64,000 bases of DNA from Cyprinus carpio (Eukaryota; Chordata; Actinopteri; Cypriniformes; Cyprinidae), in assembly GCF_018340385.1 (NCBI RefSeq), contig NC_056580.1, positions 19,931,731 to 19,995,730 on the forward strand, written 5' to 3'. Under the pieces are notes generated by a model. It had not been told where the DNA came from, did no database searches, and saw only the letters and a list, made by a program, of their open reading frames with translations. A program made the translations under genes and the position numbers. Positions 1-12,485 of the stretch are shown here, piece by piece (the stretch's first letter is position 1; each line of letters opens with the position of its first letter).

Positions 1-945
1 CTGCATTACTGTAAGGGTAGGTTTAGTGAGTAAGTGTAGACTTTAATAAAGCACAATCTAAAAGGTAGAAAAAAATATTAATTGTTGGTTTCCTGTAGCT
101 GTATCTCTTCTAGCTACAACCACGGATATAACACATAATTACTGTATTTGCATTACTGTAAGGGTAGGTTTAGGGTTGTGGTAGGTGTAGATGTTAATAA
201 ACCACAACTTTGCAGGTAGTATTGTTCGTTGTCGAATTGTACTACCTACTGTTTTAATGAGAGTTAGCAAAATCTGACGGGGTAGGACAAATCGACAGAA
301 CACCGGTCAATCTTGGCATTCAGCATTCTGATACTTCCCAATAATTCATTAGAAGTGCTAAATGACAGATAACAGGCCTTGTTTCTCACTAACGCAACCG
401 GTACCATTTCGCGTCTTATCGATTATATCCAAAATTGAAATCTTCCGTTCTTCAGGATTTTGCATCAATGCCCTGATCAGAGTCGTGGTTTATTTTGCAA
501 TAACAACCAGCTGGATGTATGTCATCCGCAACTGTAACTGAAACCAAAGCTACTTTCACATTTATTGTTTCACACCTCAGACTCACTGTCATTGTTTTTA
601 TAGGTCTAAATATTACAGTTTTAAAAAATGTTCACATTAGAAAATGCTTTAAAATATAAATAAATAAAAAAAAGACATTAAACAATGTTTAAAAACTCAA
701 AGCAGAAAATGAAGAAAAAGTTCACAGATGTTGTTTGAGATTACAGTATGAGTAATTTGTGAGAGTTTACAGTATGAAATTGACTGAATGAATAACATTT
801 TTGCGAAAACGTGGGGATTTTACTTAATGAATGTTCTGATGTGACTCTTTGTCGGGTATACAGGATATACCAGCTTATGTGAACGCCTCCCCCTCCTCAG
901 GCCTTTTGATGTGGCTCTCCAGACAGCTCATGCACCATGATGCAT
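1..945. other. intergenic AT-rich DNA with a short degenerate direct repeat
   Basis: No gene is visible. Two related stretches, about 1-60 and 140-200, share a TGCATTACTGTAAGGGTAGG core followed by TTTAG- and TGTAG-rich sequence and a TTAATAAA(C/G)CACAA motif. They look like fragments of a dispersed repeat. The rest is AT-rich and featureless. Confidence 0.4.
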
Positions 946-947
946 CA

Positions 948-1410
948 CTACTTATCAGCAAGCTTATCATCATCATCAGATGTGTCTAAATGTATACTGT
1001 CAAGAAAGTTCTCGTCATACGCTCCATTCCTAAAAATTAAACGTATGACCTTTACATAGGAAAACACGTGTTTGTGGTGAACCTAATAATCATGCTTCTG
1101 AGGGACTTTTTAGGCTATTCTCATAATACTTTGTGAAGTCTCTTCTCATGCTCTTCAGCTACAAAACTTTCTAAAAGCTCTTTATAGATAGATAGATGCC
1201 ACATGAAAATAATGAGTAATCAACTTATTTGAATGTTGCTTTAAACAATAAATATTCAATATTTGTTCTGTCAATTAAGGGCCTAAAGAACTGAAGAAAA
1301 AATTACTCACCATATTCATCATAAGCATCCTCACCATCATACTCAGCACTAGACTGGGAAGCAAAGAGCAAGGCAAGGACTACCAGGTGATACACACTCC
1401 AGCTGTTCAT
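948..1410 (-). CDS. candidate gene for a small acidic secreted peptide (two exons)
   Basis: I do not recognise the family. Exon 1 (1410-1311) opens with ATG and encodes a typical signal peptide: MNSWS, then the hydrophobic run VYHLVVLALLFA, then a small-residue cleavage region SQSSA. An acidic, Tyr-rich stretch (EYDGEDAYDEY) follows and the exon ends at a strong donor, G|GTGAGT. A matching acidic exon at 1021-948 reads YDENFLDSIHL, then a DDDD run, and ends KLADK-stop. Using the AG at 1022-1023 keeps frame and gives about 57 aa. The better-looking AG eight bases upstream would shift the frame, so the splice is not settled, and a further small exon is possible. A TATA box lies 75 bp upstream of the ATG. 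The product would be a secreted, strongly acidic peptide, perhaps calcium- or matrix-binding (inference). Confidence 0.45.
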
Positions 1411-1483
1411 GATAAGTCCCTCTCTCAGTTACTTGTCAATGAAGACGTCTCATTCTTTAGAGCACAGAGGAAAAGGTGACACA

Positions 1484-1490
1484 ATTTATA
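1484..1490 (-). promoter_or_regulatory. TATA box of the candidate secreted-peptide gene
   Basis: On the minus strand the sequence reads GCTATAAATTG, about 75 bp upstream of the candidate ATG at 1410. That leaves room for a start site near 1455 and a short 5' leader. The leader contains one upstream ATG (AAGAATGAGAC). Confidence 0.45.
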
Positions 1491-1559
1491 GCACCTGAAT
1501 CACCAAACCCTGCTCCACTCATTTCCTTTCCATCCTCTTAACCACACTTCTTACTCTTA

Positions 1560-3580
1560 CTAGTGGTTCAGTGTAGTCTGAGGGAGGGCTTTGATTTGAA
1601 CTCTGTCACATAAGTTATTTTGTTTTAAATTCTTTGTTATTCATTTCACATTCATTTCTTGGGACTCCAGTAGAAGTAGAAGTAGAAGTTATTGTTGGTG
1701 AATTTACCCAGTTATGGAAAACTTCAAGTTCTTTGATGCTACAGAAGAGAACTTTAATGTTTTCTTGCTCCTTGTAAAACGATCAATATACAGATGTTAA
1801 AAAGAAGCAGGGCTTCACTTCTGATAATGGATCATAGCTAAAACCAATACTAATCTAAAGTAATGTACCTAAAGTAAATGTAACATCACAAATATATGAC
1901 TTTAATTATCAACAGAAAAATGGCAAACAATCAAAACTGGCTATTGATACGATATTTATATTTATTTGCTTCAATCAAATGAAAAAAGAAAAAGAAAAAA
2001 GTAATTAATGGTGTCAATTTTCTTGGGTCAGACATAAATTGATTTAAATGTTTTAAATGTTATATTTATTAATATCGGTCAACGTCATGGTCAATATCTT
2101 TAATCAACACTAACTTTCATACATTGGATCTTTTCACTTACATTTTTATCTGTCCGTCTCATGATTGTTTATGATTATTTGGTATTTTAACATGGTATAG
2201 AATTCACTTGTTTTTGTTTTTTTTTTGTTTTTTGTTTTTTGTTGTTGTTTTTATAACTAAGTCCGGAACAGATTATCAGAAAGTCTCGTGTCTGAAACAG
2301 ATTATCAGAAAATCTCATGACAAACTCTTTATCACGCACTTGACTTCAAGAGCAGATATCCACAGAACCAACCACAGAGAGAGGAAGGAAGAGAACAAGG
2401 GTCAGAGAGATAACCAGGCTAATACACTTCACTTACTATTTTTCTTTTACTGATTTTTTTTTGCAAGATCTTTAAAACTTTCAACACCACAATGCTTAAT
2501 AGTCTTCTGCAATTAGCAACCACACAATCCTACCACCAGATGCCACAAATAATCAAAATGATGTGTTATGAATAAATATATATTTATATTTCCATGTTTC
2601 TAATAACAGTAATTTTCTGTAACATAAACGTTTTTCAACTACACACTAAAAAATTTTGTTCAAAATTTTGGTAACATTATATAGTGTAAATTAAAAAGGT
2701 TGCATGAATCACATTGCTTGTATCATTAACCAAACCTTGCAAGCAGCTTGACAATAATCTATATGATCTAGCAGTAAATGCAGTAAAGACGATTTATTTA
2801 TAGTGAATTGCACACATAAGATGTTGGATATTAATTACCACAAAACCAGATGCATGGGAAGTGTACGTGTGAACAGTCACATTTATGAGCCTGGAGCTGT
2901 TGTTTTGTAGTAGATAATGATCATGTTTTTGCACACAGAGTTTATATTTCAAAGTCAATAGAGGAAATGAGTTGGTGTTTATTTACCCTCTTGTCATATC
3001 TTATCAAAAAATCATTCCAGTACACCAATTATTTTGTTTATCTAATTATTTGCCAAAAAAAATCCTCAGGTTCTGCTTAAGCGTTCTATTAATATCTAAT
3101 AAAAAAAAACGTACTTTATGACTTTTCCTAATCTTATGAAAAGTGATCGTAAACAACATTTCACGTCACATGCACGTAACAAGCATCTTATTTGAAAAAT
3201 GCATTACATACACTTGGGTTCATTCATTTACTTTCAGTCTTTTATTGCATTTTTTTTTTACTGTTTTTTACTTAAGAAAAAATATTTTATAGTGTTTCTG
3301 TATGTTGAAAAATGTATATAAAATTCAAGAAGTGCATCCCTTTAGGTTTATAGACAATTCAAGCTTTAATAATATCTATCAAATGGGTTTTGATCAAGTC
3401 AAGAGAATATATTCAAAAAATGTAAAGACAAACAAAGGGGTTAATTTGGAAATTTCATAATACTAATACATATTTTACATGTACACTCTTGAGATCACAA
3501 AGACTGTCTCAACAGACCATAAATGCATGCAGAACCTTAGTTTCAGAAATCCACTGCATCGTTGAATGACAACCTTGTCA
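1560..3580. other. intergenic, no supported gene
   Basis: AT-rich DNA with simple-sequence patches: an AGTAGA repeat near 1670-1690, an A/G tract near 1982-2000, and T-rich runs near 2210-2250. Open frames here are short and of low complexity, so I call none. Confidence 0.5.
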
Positions 3581-3611
3581 TTTCAACTGTCACACAGAGA
3601 GAACGGACATG

Positions 3612-4325
3612 TCAAGGTAGGGAGTGAAGGGGAAAAGAGAGTGTCGATTCAAAAGATAAGGATAAATCTTTGAGCAGCACTCGATTTCGTCTGGGCTGCG
3701 AAGCAGTTCTCCCCCTCTGGGAAGGGCTGCGAGTCTGCAGAGAAACCGAGCTAAGACGAGACCTGTCAGGAACAAAGAGCAAAATTCCAATGATATGTTT
3801 AGCTAAAAGGGTGAGAGAAAAGTGAATCAAAGCAGTGCAGGATCAAAGAAACGCTTCAGTAAAGTCAACTTGGCCGCCAAGAGACCAGCAGGGGATGCAT
3901 ATGATTTATAAGTTGTTCTTCAGAACCTTCTGATGTTGAAGAATTGATTGTTATTGTTGCTAGAGAGAAGAAGAGGGAGATGTGGGACTGAGGTGGAGGG
4001 TCACCTATTTGCACTTTAAAAATGGAGCTCTGTGATGTGTGACCATCGTCAAACGCTGGAATGACACCACTGGTCTTTAACAAAGGCACTGGAACATGTC
4101 AGGGCCAATAAGCCACTGCAACAAACGGCAGAAGAGAAAGTGACAGTTGTTTTGTTTTCTTTGTCCTGACTTACATACAATCCATCAAACAGCTTTTGAA
4201 AGTCAACATGATTTCGAGTGATGATCAGTGGCAGTTTGTTTGAGGCAAGATTGTGGTAAGGGTCAATGTCAACAGTGCAGAGTAGATGTGCTACAAGAGA
4301 TGCCACGCTCACTGATCTACTGTTG
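3612..4325 (-). other. candidate exons of an unidentified minus-strand gene
   Basis: Three pieces look exon-like. (a) 4325-4176 is open and reads SVASLVAHLLCTVDIDPYHN and onward, with a CAACAG acceptor at its 5' edge and GTATGT/GTAAGT donors at its 3' edge. (b) About 4096-4013 has a TTCCAG acceptor and a GTGACC donor and is open as PLLKTSGVIPAFDDGHTSQS. (c) About 3768-3612 has a CTGACAG acceptor and reads SRLSSVSLQTRSPSQRGRT through to a stop. The phases of (a) and (b) do not join in an open frame as they stand. The family is not recognised; a decayed or misread gene is possible. Confidence 0.25.
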
Positions 4326-5114
4326 CTTTGAATAATACATTTACGTGCATCTGCATTAGCAAACCTGCAGAATTCAGTGGATATTCAGATTAAATGTTCA
4401 TTAATATCATCAATGTAACAGTACTGGTCAGTTTCCAAACCTACTTTTAGTCAGTTATCAGGTTTGGTCATCACTGACATTTTGCAGTGTACATGACAAA
4501 AGCAGCTGAGCAAAAACATGTTTATTGAGAGTTAACCACACTAACCACTAGTTCCTTTGAGGAATAAGGTATTGTACATATCAGACCTTTCTCCGTAACT
4601 CAGAGCATTATCAGCTTGAATCCATCACTGTTCTGCACAGTTCTTGTAAATGTGCATGTTTCTCTTATCTTTTTTATGGGAATTCATTATTGTTTGCTGA
4701 AATGGCTAATATTTACCTTTACGGTTATAGTAGGAACAGGAGATTCAATAGAAGCATAACGCATATACGAAAAAACACTCCAAATGTATAAGAATCAATA
4801 ATTCTGCTCTAGCATTGTTTCTGTAGCATAGTAGACTGTACAAAACTTTTTATTTTATTGTATTTTATTTTAGATGTTGCGGTTTGTGGGTCACAATATT
4901 AAGGAATAAATATACAAGATAAAATAGAGGACCTTACTATTATCTTAAATGTGCAAAAAATAAAATAAAAAATACTTTTTAAAATAATACAATAATATTT
5001 AATACATGACTAATTCACTAGTCTAGAAGTCGAAACATTCCTTAATTTACTAACAAGAAAAGTCTATTTTTTAAATAAACATTAAAGATCCAACACCTAC
5101 TGATACATGTTGCT

Positions 5115-5140
5115 GTTTTTTTTTTTTTTTTTTTTTTTTT
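5115..5140. repeat. poly-T tract
   Basis: An uninterrupted run of about 26 T. It lies next to a segment (about 5039-5118) that recurs at 6750-6834. Confidence 0.8.
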
Positions 5141-5675
5141 CACAGTTTGATGATTACAATATAAAAAAAATTGAATAAATACAATATAAAATAGAGGACC
5201 TTACTATTATATTGACCTATTATTAAGGAAAAAAAAAATGTTTTAGAATTTTTTTTCAAATAATAGCTAACAATTTTTAGAATATTTAAATAATGACTGT
5301 TAGGAGTAGACGTGCTGGTATTTGGCAATACGATATATCACAATAATTAAAATGCACGGTTTTGTTATCATATACACTTCTAAATACCGTGAATAATTAT
5401 TTAATACAAATTGTTCAGATTTGTAGAATGAATTTAAAGAATTCTTCTTCACTCAGCTGGTTAAAATGCACAACACTGCTGTATGCTGCAAAGACACAAG
5501 CGCACTCTGATGTAAACAAGCCCAAAACGCGAGTGAAGGAAAATGCACATTCACTCTCTGACAGCAGATGGCGATGATGGAACAGCAAAAATGCAGTCTT
5601 AGCCTGGTAACAATTTTTCATTTAAATGATTTAAATGATTTAAACAGCGTGTTCATCACACCACTGAATACTTAA

Positions 5676-6108
5676 AGGTGCTGTGTATGTAGGATTGACA
5701 CCGAGTGGTTGAACTAGGTATTGCAGTCCAAATTCAAAATATTGGAGAGGGTTTTTTTCACTCAGCCACAACTCCTCAGACTTGATGCACAGGCAGGTTG
5801 CCAGATTGACGACACCAACAGGAATAAGTGCACCTGACGATGAATGAAATGAAATACCTTTGTTTTCACCAACTGGCAACCCGGGGTGCCGAAATACAAT
5901 TGGGTAACCCGGTAGTGGGCTGGTTTCACAAACCAAAACAGAGACCGGCATTCCGACCCAGAACGCACATTTTCAAAGGAGAATTACTGACTGTAGCATT
6001 ATTTTTCAGGTAAACAAGTATGTTAACTTAGCATGTTTCTTAAATATCTTCAAACATATTATGGTATTTTTATGCTTTAGTAAAGTCAAAAACTTACATA
6101 CAGCACCT
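5676..6108. mobile_element. TTAA-flanked MITE (433 bp)
   Basis: The left end reads AGGTGCTGTGTATGTAGG and the right end, reverse-complemented, AGGTGCTGTATGTAAG, so the termini are inverted repeats of about 16 bp with a 2-bp difference. Both ends abut TTAA (5672-5675 and 6109-6112). A TTAA target duplication fits piggyBac or Kolobok-type transposases. The body has open frames of up to 103 codons, but none resembles a known protein, so I regard it as non-autonomous. Confidence 0.65.
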
Positions 6109-6239
6109 TTAAAGTCTTAGACTGGCTATTTATTTTCATACTTTATTTTACTTTATAATCTGGACTACAACATTCCCTAGACATTGTTTGAAAATGTTTT
6201 GATTCTTTATTGTTTGTAAGGATTGATTCTTTATTGTTC

Positions 6240-6530
6240 TTTACACTTTACATTAATCCTCCATTAGTTAGGCTAACATTAGTTAATTCATTAGTTAACA
6301 TAAACTGCCAATGAAAATTCTTCTAAAGCATTTCTTAATCTTAGTTAATTTCAACATTTAATAACATGTAATTAAAATCAAAAGTTGGAACTGTATTGTT
6401 TAATAGACCTGAGCTAACATAAACTAACAGCTGTTATTATTCTGTATACGAAGAATAACTTCTGTAAAAAATGTAGCCATTGTTCATTGTTAATGTTAAT
6501 GTATTAACTGAGATTAACTTGAACTTTTTT
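6240..6530. repeat. dispersed TTAGTTAA-rich repeat
   Basis: The segment is built from variants of TTAGTTAA, AACATAAACTAAC and TGTTAATGTTAATG, a dispersed AT-rich repeat style common in cyprinid genomes. It has no coding potential. Boundaries are approximate. Confidence 0.4.
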
Positions 6531-7109
6531 TTGTATTTAATTAAAATAATAATTTTTATAATTATTTATGCTTTGCTTTATTGTATTTAATGACCAGTTC
6601 CTTTTGTTATATTAAAAAAAGTTATTAAACCTGTTATATTATAACAACACTTTTTTGCATTGTGATAATAAAAACTTAAGCAATTATCGCAACATGAAGC
6701 CTAGAGGTTTAAAATAAGTCTAGAGGTTAATAATAAGTTACTTCCTAGATTCCTTAATTTACTAACAAGAAAAGTCTTTTTTTAAATAAACATAAAATTA
6801 ATGACACAATATTCTTAGATACATGTTACTGTTGTTTGTTTGTTTGTTTGTTTTTCAAACAGAATGAAAGAGTATAAAGGTGCGTGACATGACAGAGAAC
6901 ATGGCATGCAAGATATCTGAAGCAAGCAGTGTGTGTATGTATGTGTGTGTTTATGAGATGCAGCCAGCAGACTGCAAGCTAAGAGTGGTCCACTGGGACA
7001 ACTCAGAAATAACAACAAAGAGTCATCAGAAGTCTGGATGAAAGTCCTGTCATGAAATATTTCACTTCTCACAGTCCACACCTCAATGAGTATGTGCTCA
7101 TGGATTGAC

Positions 7110-7213
7110 TGACTGAGGCTGCTGCCAGAGCACATGGGGTTTTGACCACAACAAACCTTAACTCTTGCGGATACCTCAGTGCAGTCACATTTAATATCAC
7201 AAAACACAATCAC
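7110..7213 (-). other. candidate orphan exon, possibly cytokine-receptor-like
   Basis: After a TTGTAATTCAG acceptor the minus strand is open with Cys-rich sequence (CDIKCDCTEVSARVKVCCGQ, then a CSGSSLSQS segment), up to a possible GAG|GTGTGG donor. The SARVKV and CSGSSLSQS pieces loosely recall the second fibronectin-III half of class I cytokine receptors. Human IL3RA and CSF2RA sit beside SLC25A6, so such a gene would fit here. The resemblance is weak and no other exon is secured. Confidence 0.15.
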
Positions 7214-9095
7214 TGAATTACAACTGTGCTTCAGCTGTGATATTCGTCAAAGGCTTTGTGGGTAACTCATAAGCTTTTTTCACAAGTTAAGTCAAAATGG
7301 CTGGATTATTTCAGAATGTATCTTTTAAAATACAAAGAAACAAAACAACAGCAACAGAGAAAGAATTGCATGTTTTTTAATGGTAAGAATATATTTAAAG
7401 TTCATGTTTGATATGATTCTCGACCTGTTTCTTCTAGCAGTTCATCATACATCTCACAACCATTACTTTGTTTCATTTTCATTTCAACAGTGCCATCAAG
7501 TGGACTAGTCTGCTTAGTAGTTGTAAATTCAGGACAGAAATACAAAAGCAAGCATAAATGTTTATTGTGCATTAATTAAAATAAAGTGCACGTTTTTGGA
7601 TTTTCACCAAATTGCAGTGAAAATGTATAAGAATTCTCTGATTCATACAAGGGAGCACAGATAATGTTTTAATTTCATGTCACATGTTGTCAATGAACAA
7701 ATAGTTTTCAAAAGTATCAACATGTGGGAACAATTGTACATTTCCTGTTATCTGAAGAAAGTTAATGGCTTTAAACCAGTCATTTTAATATCAAAGCACT
7801 TAACACTAGTATTATAATTACTTGCAGCTTGGCAATTCCAAACCCCTGTCAAGGTTGCATTTGAAGAAAATTACTTAATATTTATCTGACATGTACAGTA
7901 TGCTTGGAGTCTGACGAGGCAGTTCACATTACAGAAGATTGCTTTGTATTATGGCCATTTTGGTAAATTGCATTGGCCTTTGATCTCTGCAAGTTGATTG
8001 ACTTGCATGGTTTTCATTATAAAGACTTGCAAAGTCTGTCTGTTGATACTAGTAAACAAAATCAGAGACATAATAGAGACTGTGTCCAGCTGTGCTTAGG
8101 ATTGTAGATCAGCTTGATTACAGAGGCTTTGAAATGCTCTAGCTGAGGAAAGACAATTATTTTGCTGTTTTTATTCACCCATGTTTGCCATGTATGGATA
8201 CTTATTACAAACAAAATGAAGTTTCAACGAGAGTTTTTCTGTTAGTACACAGTATTGGCAGAGAAGGGGTATACAGCAATAGATAGGCTTTTTTCAGGTA
8301 ATATAGCTACAAAAAGTAGAACTTACTGAACATGTTGAATATTGTCCTGTAAGTGTTGCAAGATTTAATTCATATTTGGTTACTTTTCTAAATTTCTAAT
8401 GAATGTTTTCAACTGTTAATCATTCTGAAACATTTAACCCAGGCAGGGTTGACCTCACAGTAGTTTTCAACACTGATTACTGTCAGACTCTCAAAATCAT
8501 TTTTCAATTGAAATAAGATTATAATAATTTAATTTTAAAGCACAGCCGCCACAAAATCTGACTTTAGCACCTCTTTTTACTTTGAGATCAATCTAAGGGT
8601 TAAATACAGATTTAAAATCATACAATATAGTTCAATAGTTAATAGTTACAGAAACCCGAATAGGAAATAAAACAGTTATCAAAAAAGCATGTGTTCTGTA
8701 GCCTAAACTTCTGAAACACTGGTGTCTCATATTTTAGAGCAGTCAGTGCAATTTGGGAAAGAGATCAATCAAATCTGTAAAAGTGTATAAGTTCAGATGT
8801 AACCCCCTTTGTACTCTTTAACATTTTCATAAGTAACTGTAAAAGATTACTGTTTTATAATTAAATTACGTAACACCGTTACATGTCTAGTTACTAACCG
8901 AACACTCTCCGCTACAACATACGAAAACAGCCAGCCCAGCAACAAGATGAAAGTTTGCAACCATATTAAGGTAATATTTCAACTTGAGTACTCTGAGGAC
9001 ATTTTTACTACAATAAGTTACTGTCATAAGACATAAGACAGCACCACTTACTGAGACATAAGACAGAGCCAGCCTCGGTTATAACTTGTATCTTA
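7214..9095. other. intergenic, no supported gene
   Basis: AT-rich, non-coding DNA. No convincing exon, tRNA or clear repeat boundary was found on either strand. Confidence 0.45.
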
Positions 9096-9349
9096 CGACA
9101 AAAGCGCGCCAGTCACTGATCTATATAATGACTAGGGTAAATTGCACTAAAGTTGGATATTTTTTGAATTTTAGACTTTTGTGAAATATTGCGATGTGTA
9201 GCCAAAACATTCCAACAAATCCACACCCAATACCATTTTAAAAACCCCAAGATGTGTCCTAATCAAATCAAAAGAGAAAATGCAGATAACATATTCATAA
9301 AAGAAATTATAGACATATTAAAGACTAAACAAATGGTACAGAAATAGAA

Positions 9350-12300
9350 CAGAAACTGCTCTTTGTAAATAATTGGACTCTTTTTTAGGAGCGACCTAGT
9401 ATTTTTCGCTCTGATGGCCTGCACCCCAGCAGAGTCGGAGCGGAACTCCTATCAGACAACATCTCCAGGACGCTACGCTCCATATGACTAGTAAGCCAAT
9501 CTTCAAATAACAACTGCTATGATGGCTTTTGTTCTATCTACTTAAATGATAGAAGTACTTATGCTGTCCAATCTATAAAGACTGTCTGTTCCCCGAATAG
9601 TGAAGTCAAAATATACATTTAATGCAGGCTCTAGAAAAAAAATCTGATCATGATTAAACCAGAAAAATGCAAAATAAATGAGCAAAAACAATTTTTACAT
9701 TTTGGGCTCCTAAACATTAGATCACCCACACCCAAAGAAGGTTTTGTAAATGAAAAGATGACAGATAATAGTTTCGATTTACTCTGTTTGACTGAAACCT
9801 GGCTAAAACCAAATGATTATATTGGTCTAAATGAGTCTACTCCACCAAGCTACTGTTATAAGCATCAGCCCCATCAGATTGGTTGTGGCGGTGGTGTTGC
9901 AATAATATATAGTGATATTATCAATGTTACTCAGAAAACAGGATGCAGGTTTAACTCATTCGAAATACTTCTGCTTAATGTTACACTGTCAGATATGCAA
10001 AATAAATCTATCTCTTGCTCTGACTACTGTGTATAGACCACCAGGGCCATATAATTCCTAAAAGAATTTGCAGATTTCCTCTGAGACCTATTGGTTAATG
10101 TTGATAGAGCGCTTATTGTCTGAGATTTGCACATGGAGAAAAACTAACTTGGAAGTTTTTAGAATTGCATGAAAAAACTGTATGTCCAGCTATAGACAGG
10201 CTCTAAAAGATGCCAGGGCCGAGCATATCTGCAAACTCATAGAAAATAACCAAAACAATCCAAGGTTTTTATTAAGCACAGTGGCTAGATTAACAAATAA
10301 CCAGATGCCAACTGATCTAAATATTCCCTTGCAGTTTAATAGTAATGACTTTATGAACTTCTTCTCTGATAAAATAGATAACATCAGAAATACAATAACA
10401 AATGTAGATTCTACAGCATCTAATACTTCAGCCTCATTCATCGCACCCAAGATAAACTGCAGTGCTTTACAACTATAGGACAGGAAGAGCTAAATAAACT
10501 TATCACTGCATCTAAACCAACAACATGTTTATTAGATCCCGTACCCACTAAATTACTGGAAGAGTTGTTAATTGTAGCAGAAGAACTTTTTTTTTCAATA
10601 TTATTAACTTGTCGTTATCTTTAGGTCACGTCCCAAAACCATTCAAGCTGACGGTTATTAAGCCTCTTATTAAGAAACCACAACTAGATGCTAGTGAACT
10701 GGCCAATTACAGACCCGATTCAAATCTTCTGTTTATATCTAAAATTTTAGAAAAAATTGTGTCTGCTCAATTGTGCTCCTTCCTGCAAAAAAATGATCTC
10801 TATGAAGTATTTCAGTTGGGTTTCAGACCCCACCATAACACAGAAACTGCACTTGTTAAAATTACAAATGACTTGATTCTTGCGTCAGACCAAATCTGCA
10901 TCTCATTGCTAGTTTTACTTGACCTAAGTGCTGCATTCGACACCATAGATCATGACATACTCATAGATCGATTACAAAACTATACAGGTATTCAAGGGCT
11001 GGCTTTAAGATGGTTTAGATCCTACCTGTCTGATCGCTACCACTTTGTTTATTTAAATGGGGAGTCATTTCAATAATCACCAGTAAAGTACGGAGTGCCA
11101 CAAGGATCTGTCCTAGGTCCTCTGCTATTTTCAATATACATGTTGCACCTTGGGAATATTATTAGAAAATACGGGATTAGTTTCCACTGTTATACTGATG
11201 ATACTCAACTATATATCTCAATGAGACCAGATGAAACTTCTAAATGATCTAAACTAACAGAGTGTGTTAAAAATTTAAAAGACTGGATGACCAATAATTT
11301 TCTCCTATTAAATTCGGATAAGACAGAGATATTATTTATTGGACCAAAAAACAGTACACAGAATCTCTTGGATTACAATTTGCAACTAGATGGATATACT
11401 GTTACTTTCTCTACAGTCAAAAATCTGGGTGTTATAGTAGACAGCAACTTGTCTTTTGAAAATCATATTTCCCATGTTACAAAAACAGCATTCTTCCATC
11501 TTAGAAACATTGCCAAGCTACGAAACATGTTACCTGTTTCTGATGCAGAAAAACTAGTTCATGCGTTCATGACCTCTAGACTGGACTATTGTAATGCACT
11601 GCTAGCTGGTTGTCCTGCATCCTCAATAAACAAGCTACAGGTAGTCCAAAATGCAGCAGCTATAGTCCTTACCAGGTCAGGAAAATATGACCATATTTCC
11701 CCAATTTTACAGTCTCTGCACTGGCTACCTATTAAGTTCAGTATCAGTTACAAAATATTATTAATTACCTATAAAGCCCTTAATGGTTTAGCTACTGCAT
11801 ACCTAACTAGTCTTCTACCACGCTACAATCCATCACGCTCCCTAAGGTCACATAACGCTGGATTTTTGGTAGTACCTATGATAGCAAAGTCCACTAAAGG
11901 AGGTAGAGCTTTTCCTCATTTGGCTCCCAAACTCTGGAACTGCCTTCCTGATAACGTTTAAAGACACACCTCTTTGGCCAAGCATTCGAATAATGCATCT
12001 CATAATCTCGTACTGCAGTTATATTACATTATTCTTTAGCTTGGGTTAAACAAATCAATTTTGCTTGGTTGGAAAAGCAGCTACGCTAATTATGTCTCTA
12101 TTTGTTTCTGTTTCTGCCACAGGATTGACATCCCGTGGTAACTAGGAATTACACAAGAAAGATTCAGTCTGGATCCAGAACACCTGAGAAGAGATGATGC
12201 CAACCACTCAGAGGACCTCAGATGATGCCAACCCTGAAACAACATACAGAACTACCAAATTTTGCTATAAGTTTGATTGCATCATATAGGCAAATAATTG

Positions 12301-12485
12301 CTGTTAATAGTGTTTATCATCTGTTTGATTACGTCTTTAATTGATTTTTCCATACATTTCTGCCAAATGTACATTAACTGACAGTCACCACTGATAAGCA
12401 ACTACTTAATATATTGTAAAGCTGCTTTGCAACGATTTGTATCGTGAGAAGCACTATACAAATAAAGTTGAATGGAATAGAATTA
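9350..12485 (+). mobile_element. L2-type non-LTR retrotransposon, 5'-truncated and inactive
   Basis: Reading along the plus strand: the end of ORF1 or an esterase-like region (IFRSDGLHPSRVGAELLS, about 9400-9480); endonuclease N-terminal sequence ending in LCLTETWL (9650-10036); a connecting region (MSSYRQALKDARAEH, 10182-10478); and the reverse transcriptase (NYRPDSNLLFISKILEKI, then LVLLDLSAAFDTIDHDIL, then GVPQGSVLGPLLFSIYM). The catalytic box reads CYTDDTQLY instead of the usual YADD, near 11190-11210. The C-terminal region runs 11287-11961. A stop codon interrupts the frame near 11074 and other breaks separate the pieces, so it is dead. The 3' end has the CTATACAAATAAAGTTGAAT tail typical of fish L2. 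It sits inside the DNA transposon at 9132-15114. Confidence 0.85.

Larger units (their letters stand above)
5039..6834. repeat. pair of ~80-bp direct repeats
   Basis: A segment containing TTAATTTACTAACAAGAAAA, then an AGTCT-T(n)-AAATAAACAT block and ending at GATACATGTTRCTG, occurs at about 5039-5118 and again at about 6750-6834 in the same orientation. The copies differ by a few small indels. Both are followed by T-rich simple sequence. Between them lies the TTAA-flanked MITE. Confidence 0.6.

Noticed and set aside
6815..7213. 132-codon frame as a single gene
   Set aside because: It runs through TTTG and TG simple repeats at its end. Only the first ~43 codons have an exon-like look.
9650..11961. 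Host genes for endonuclease or reverse transcriptase
   Set aside because: They are fragments of a dead L2 element with stop codons and an altered catalytic box.
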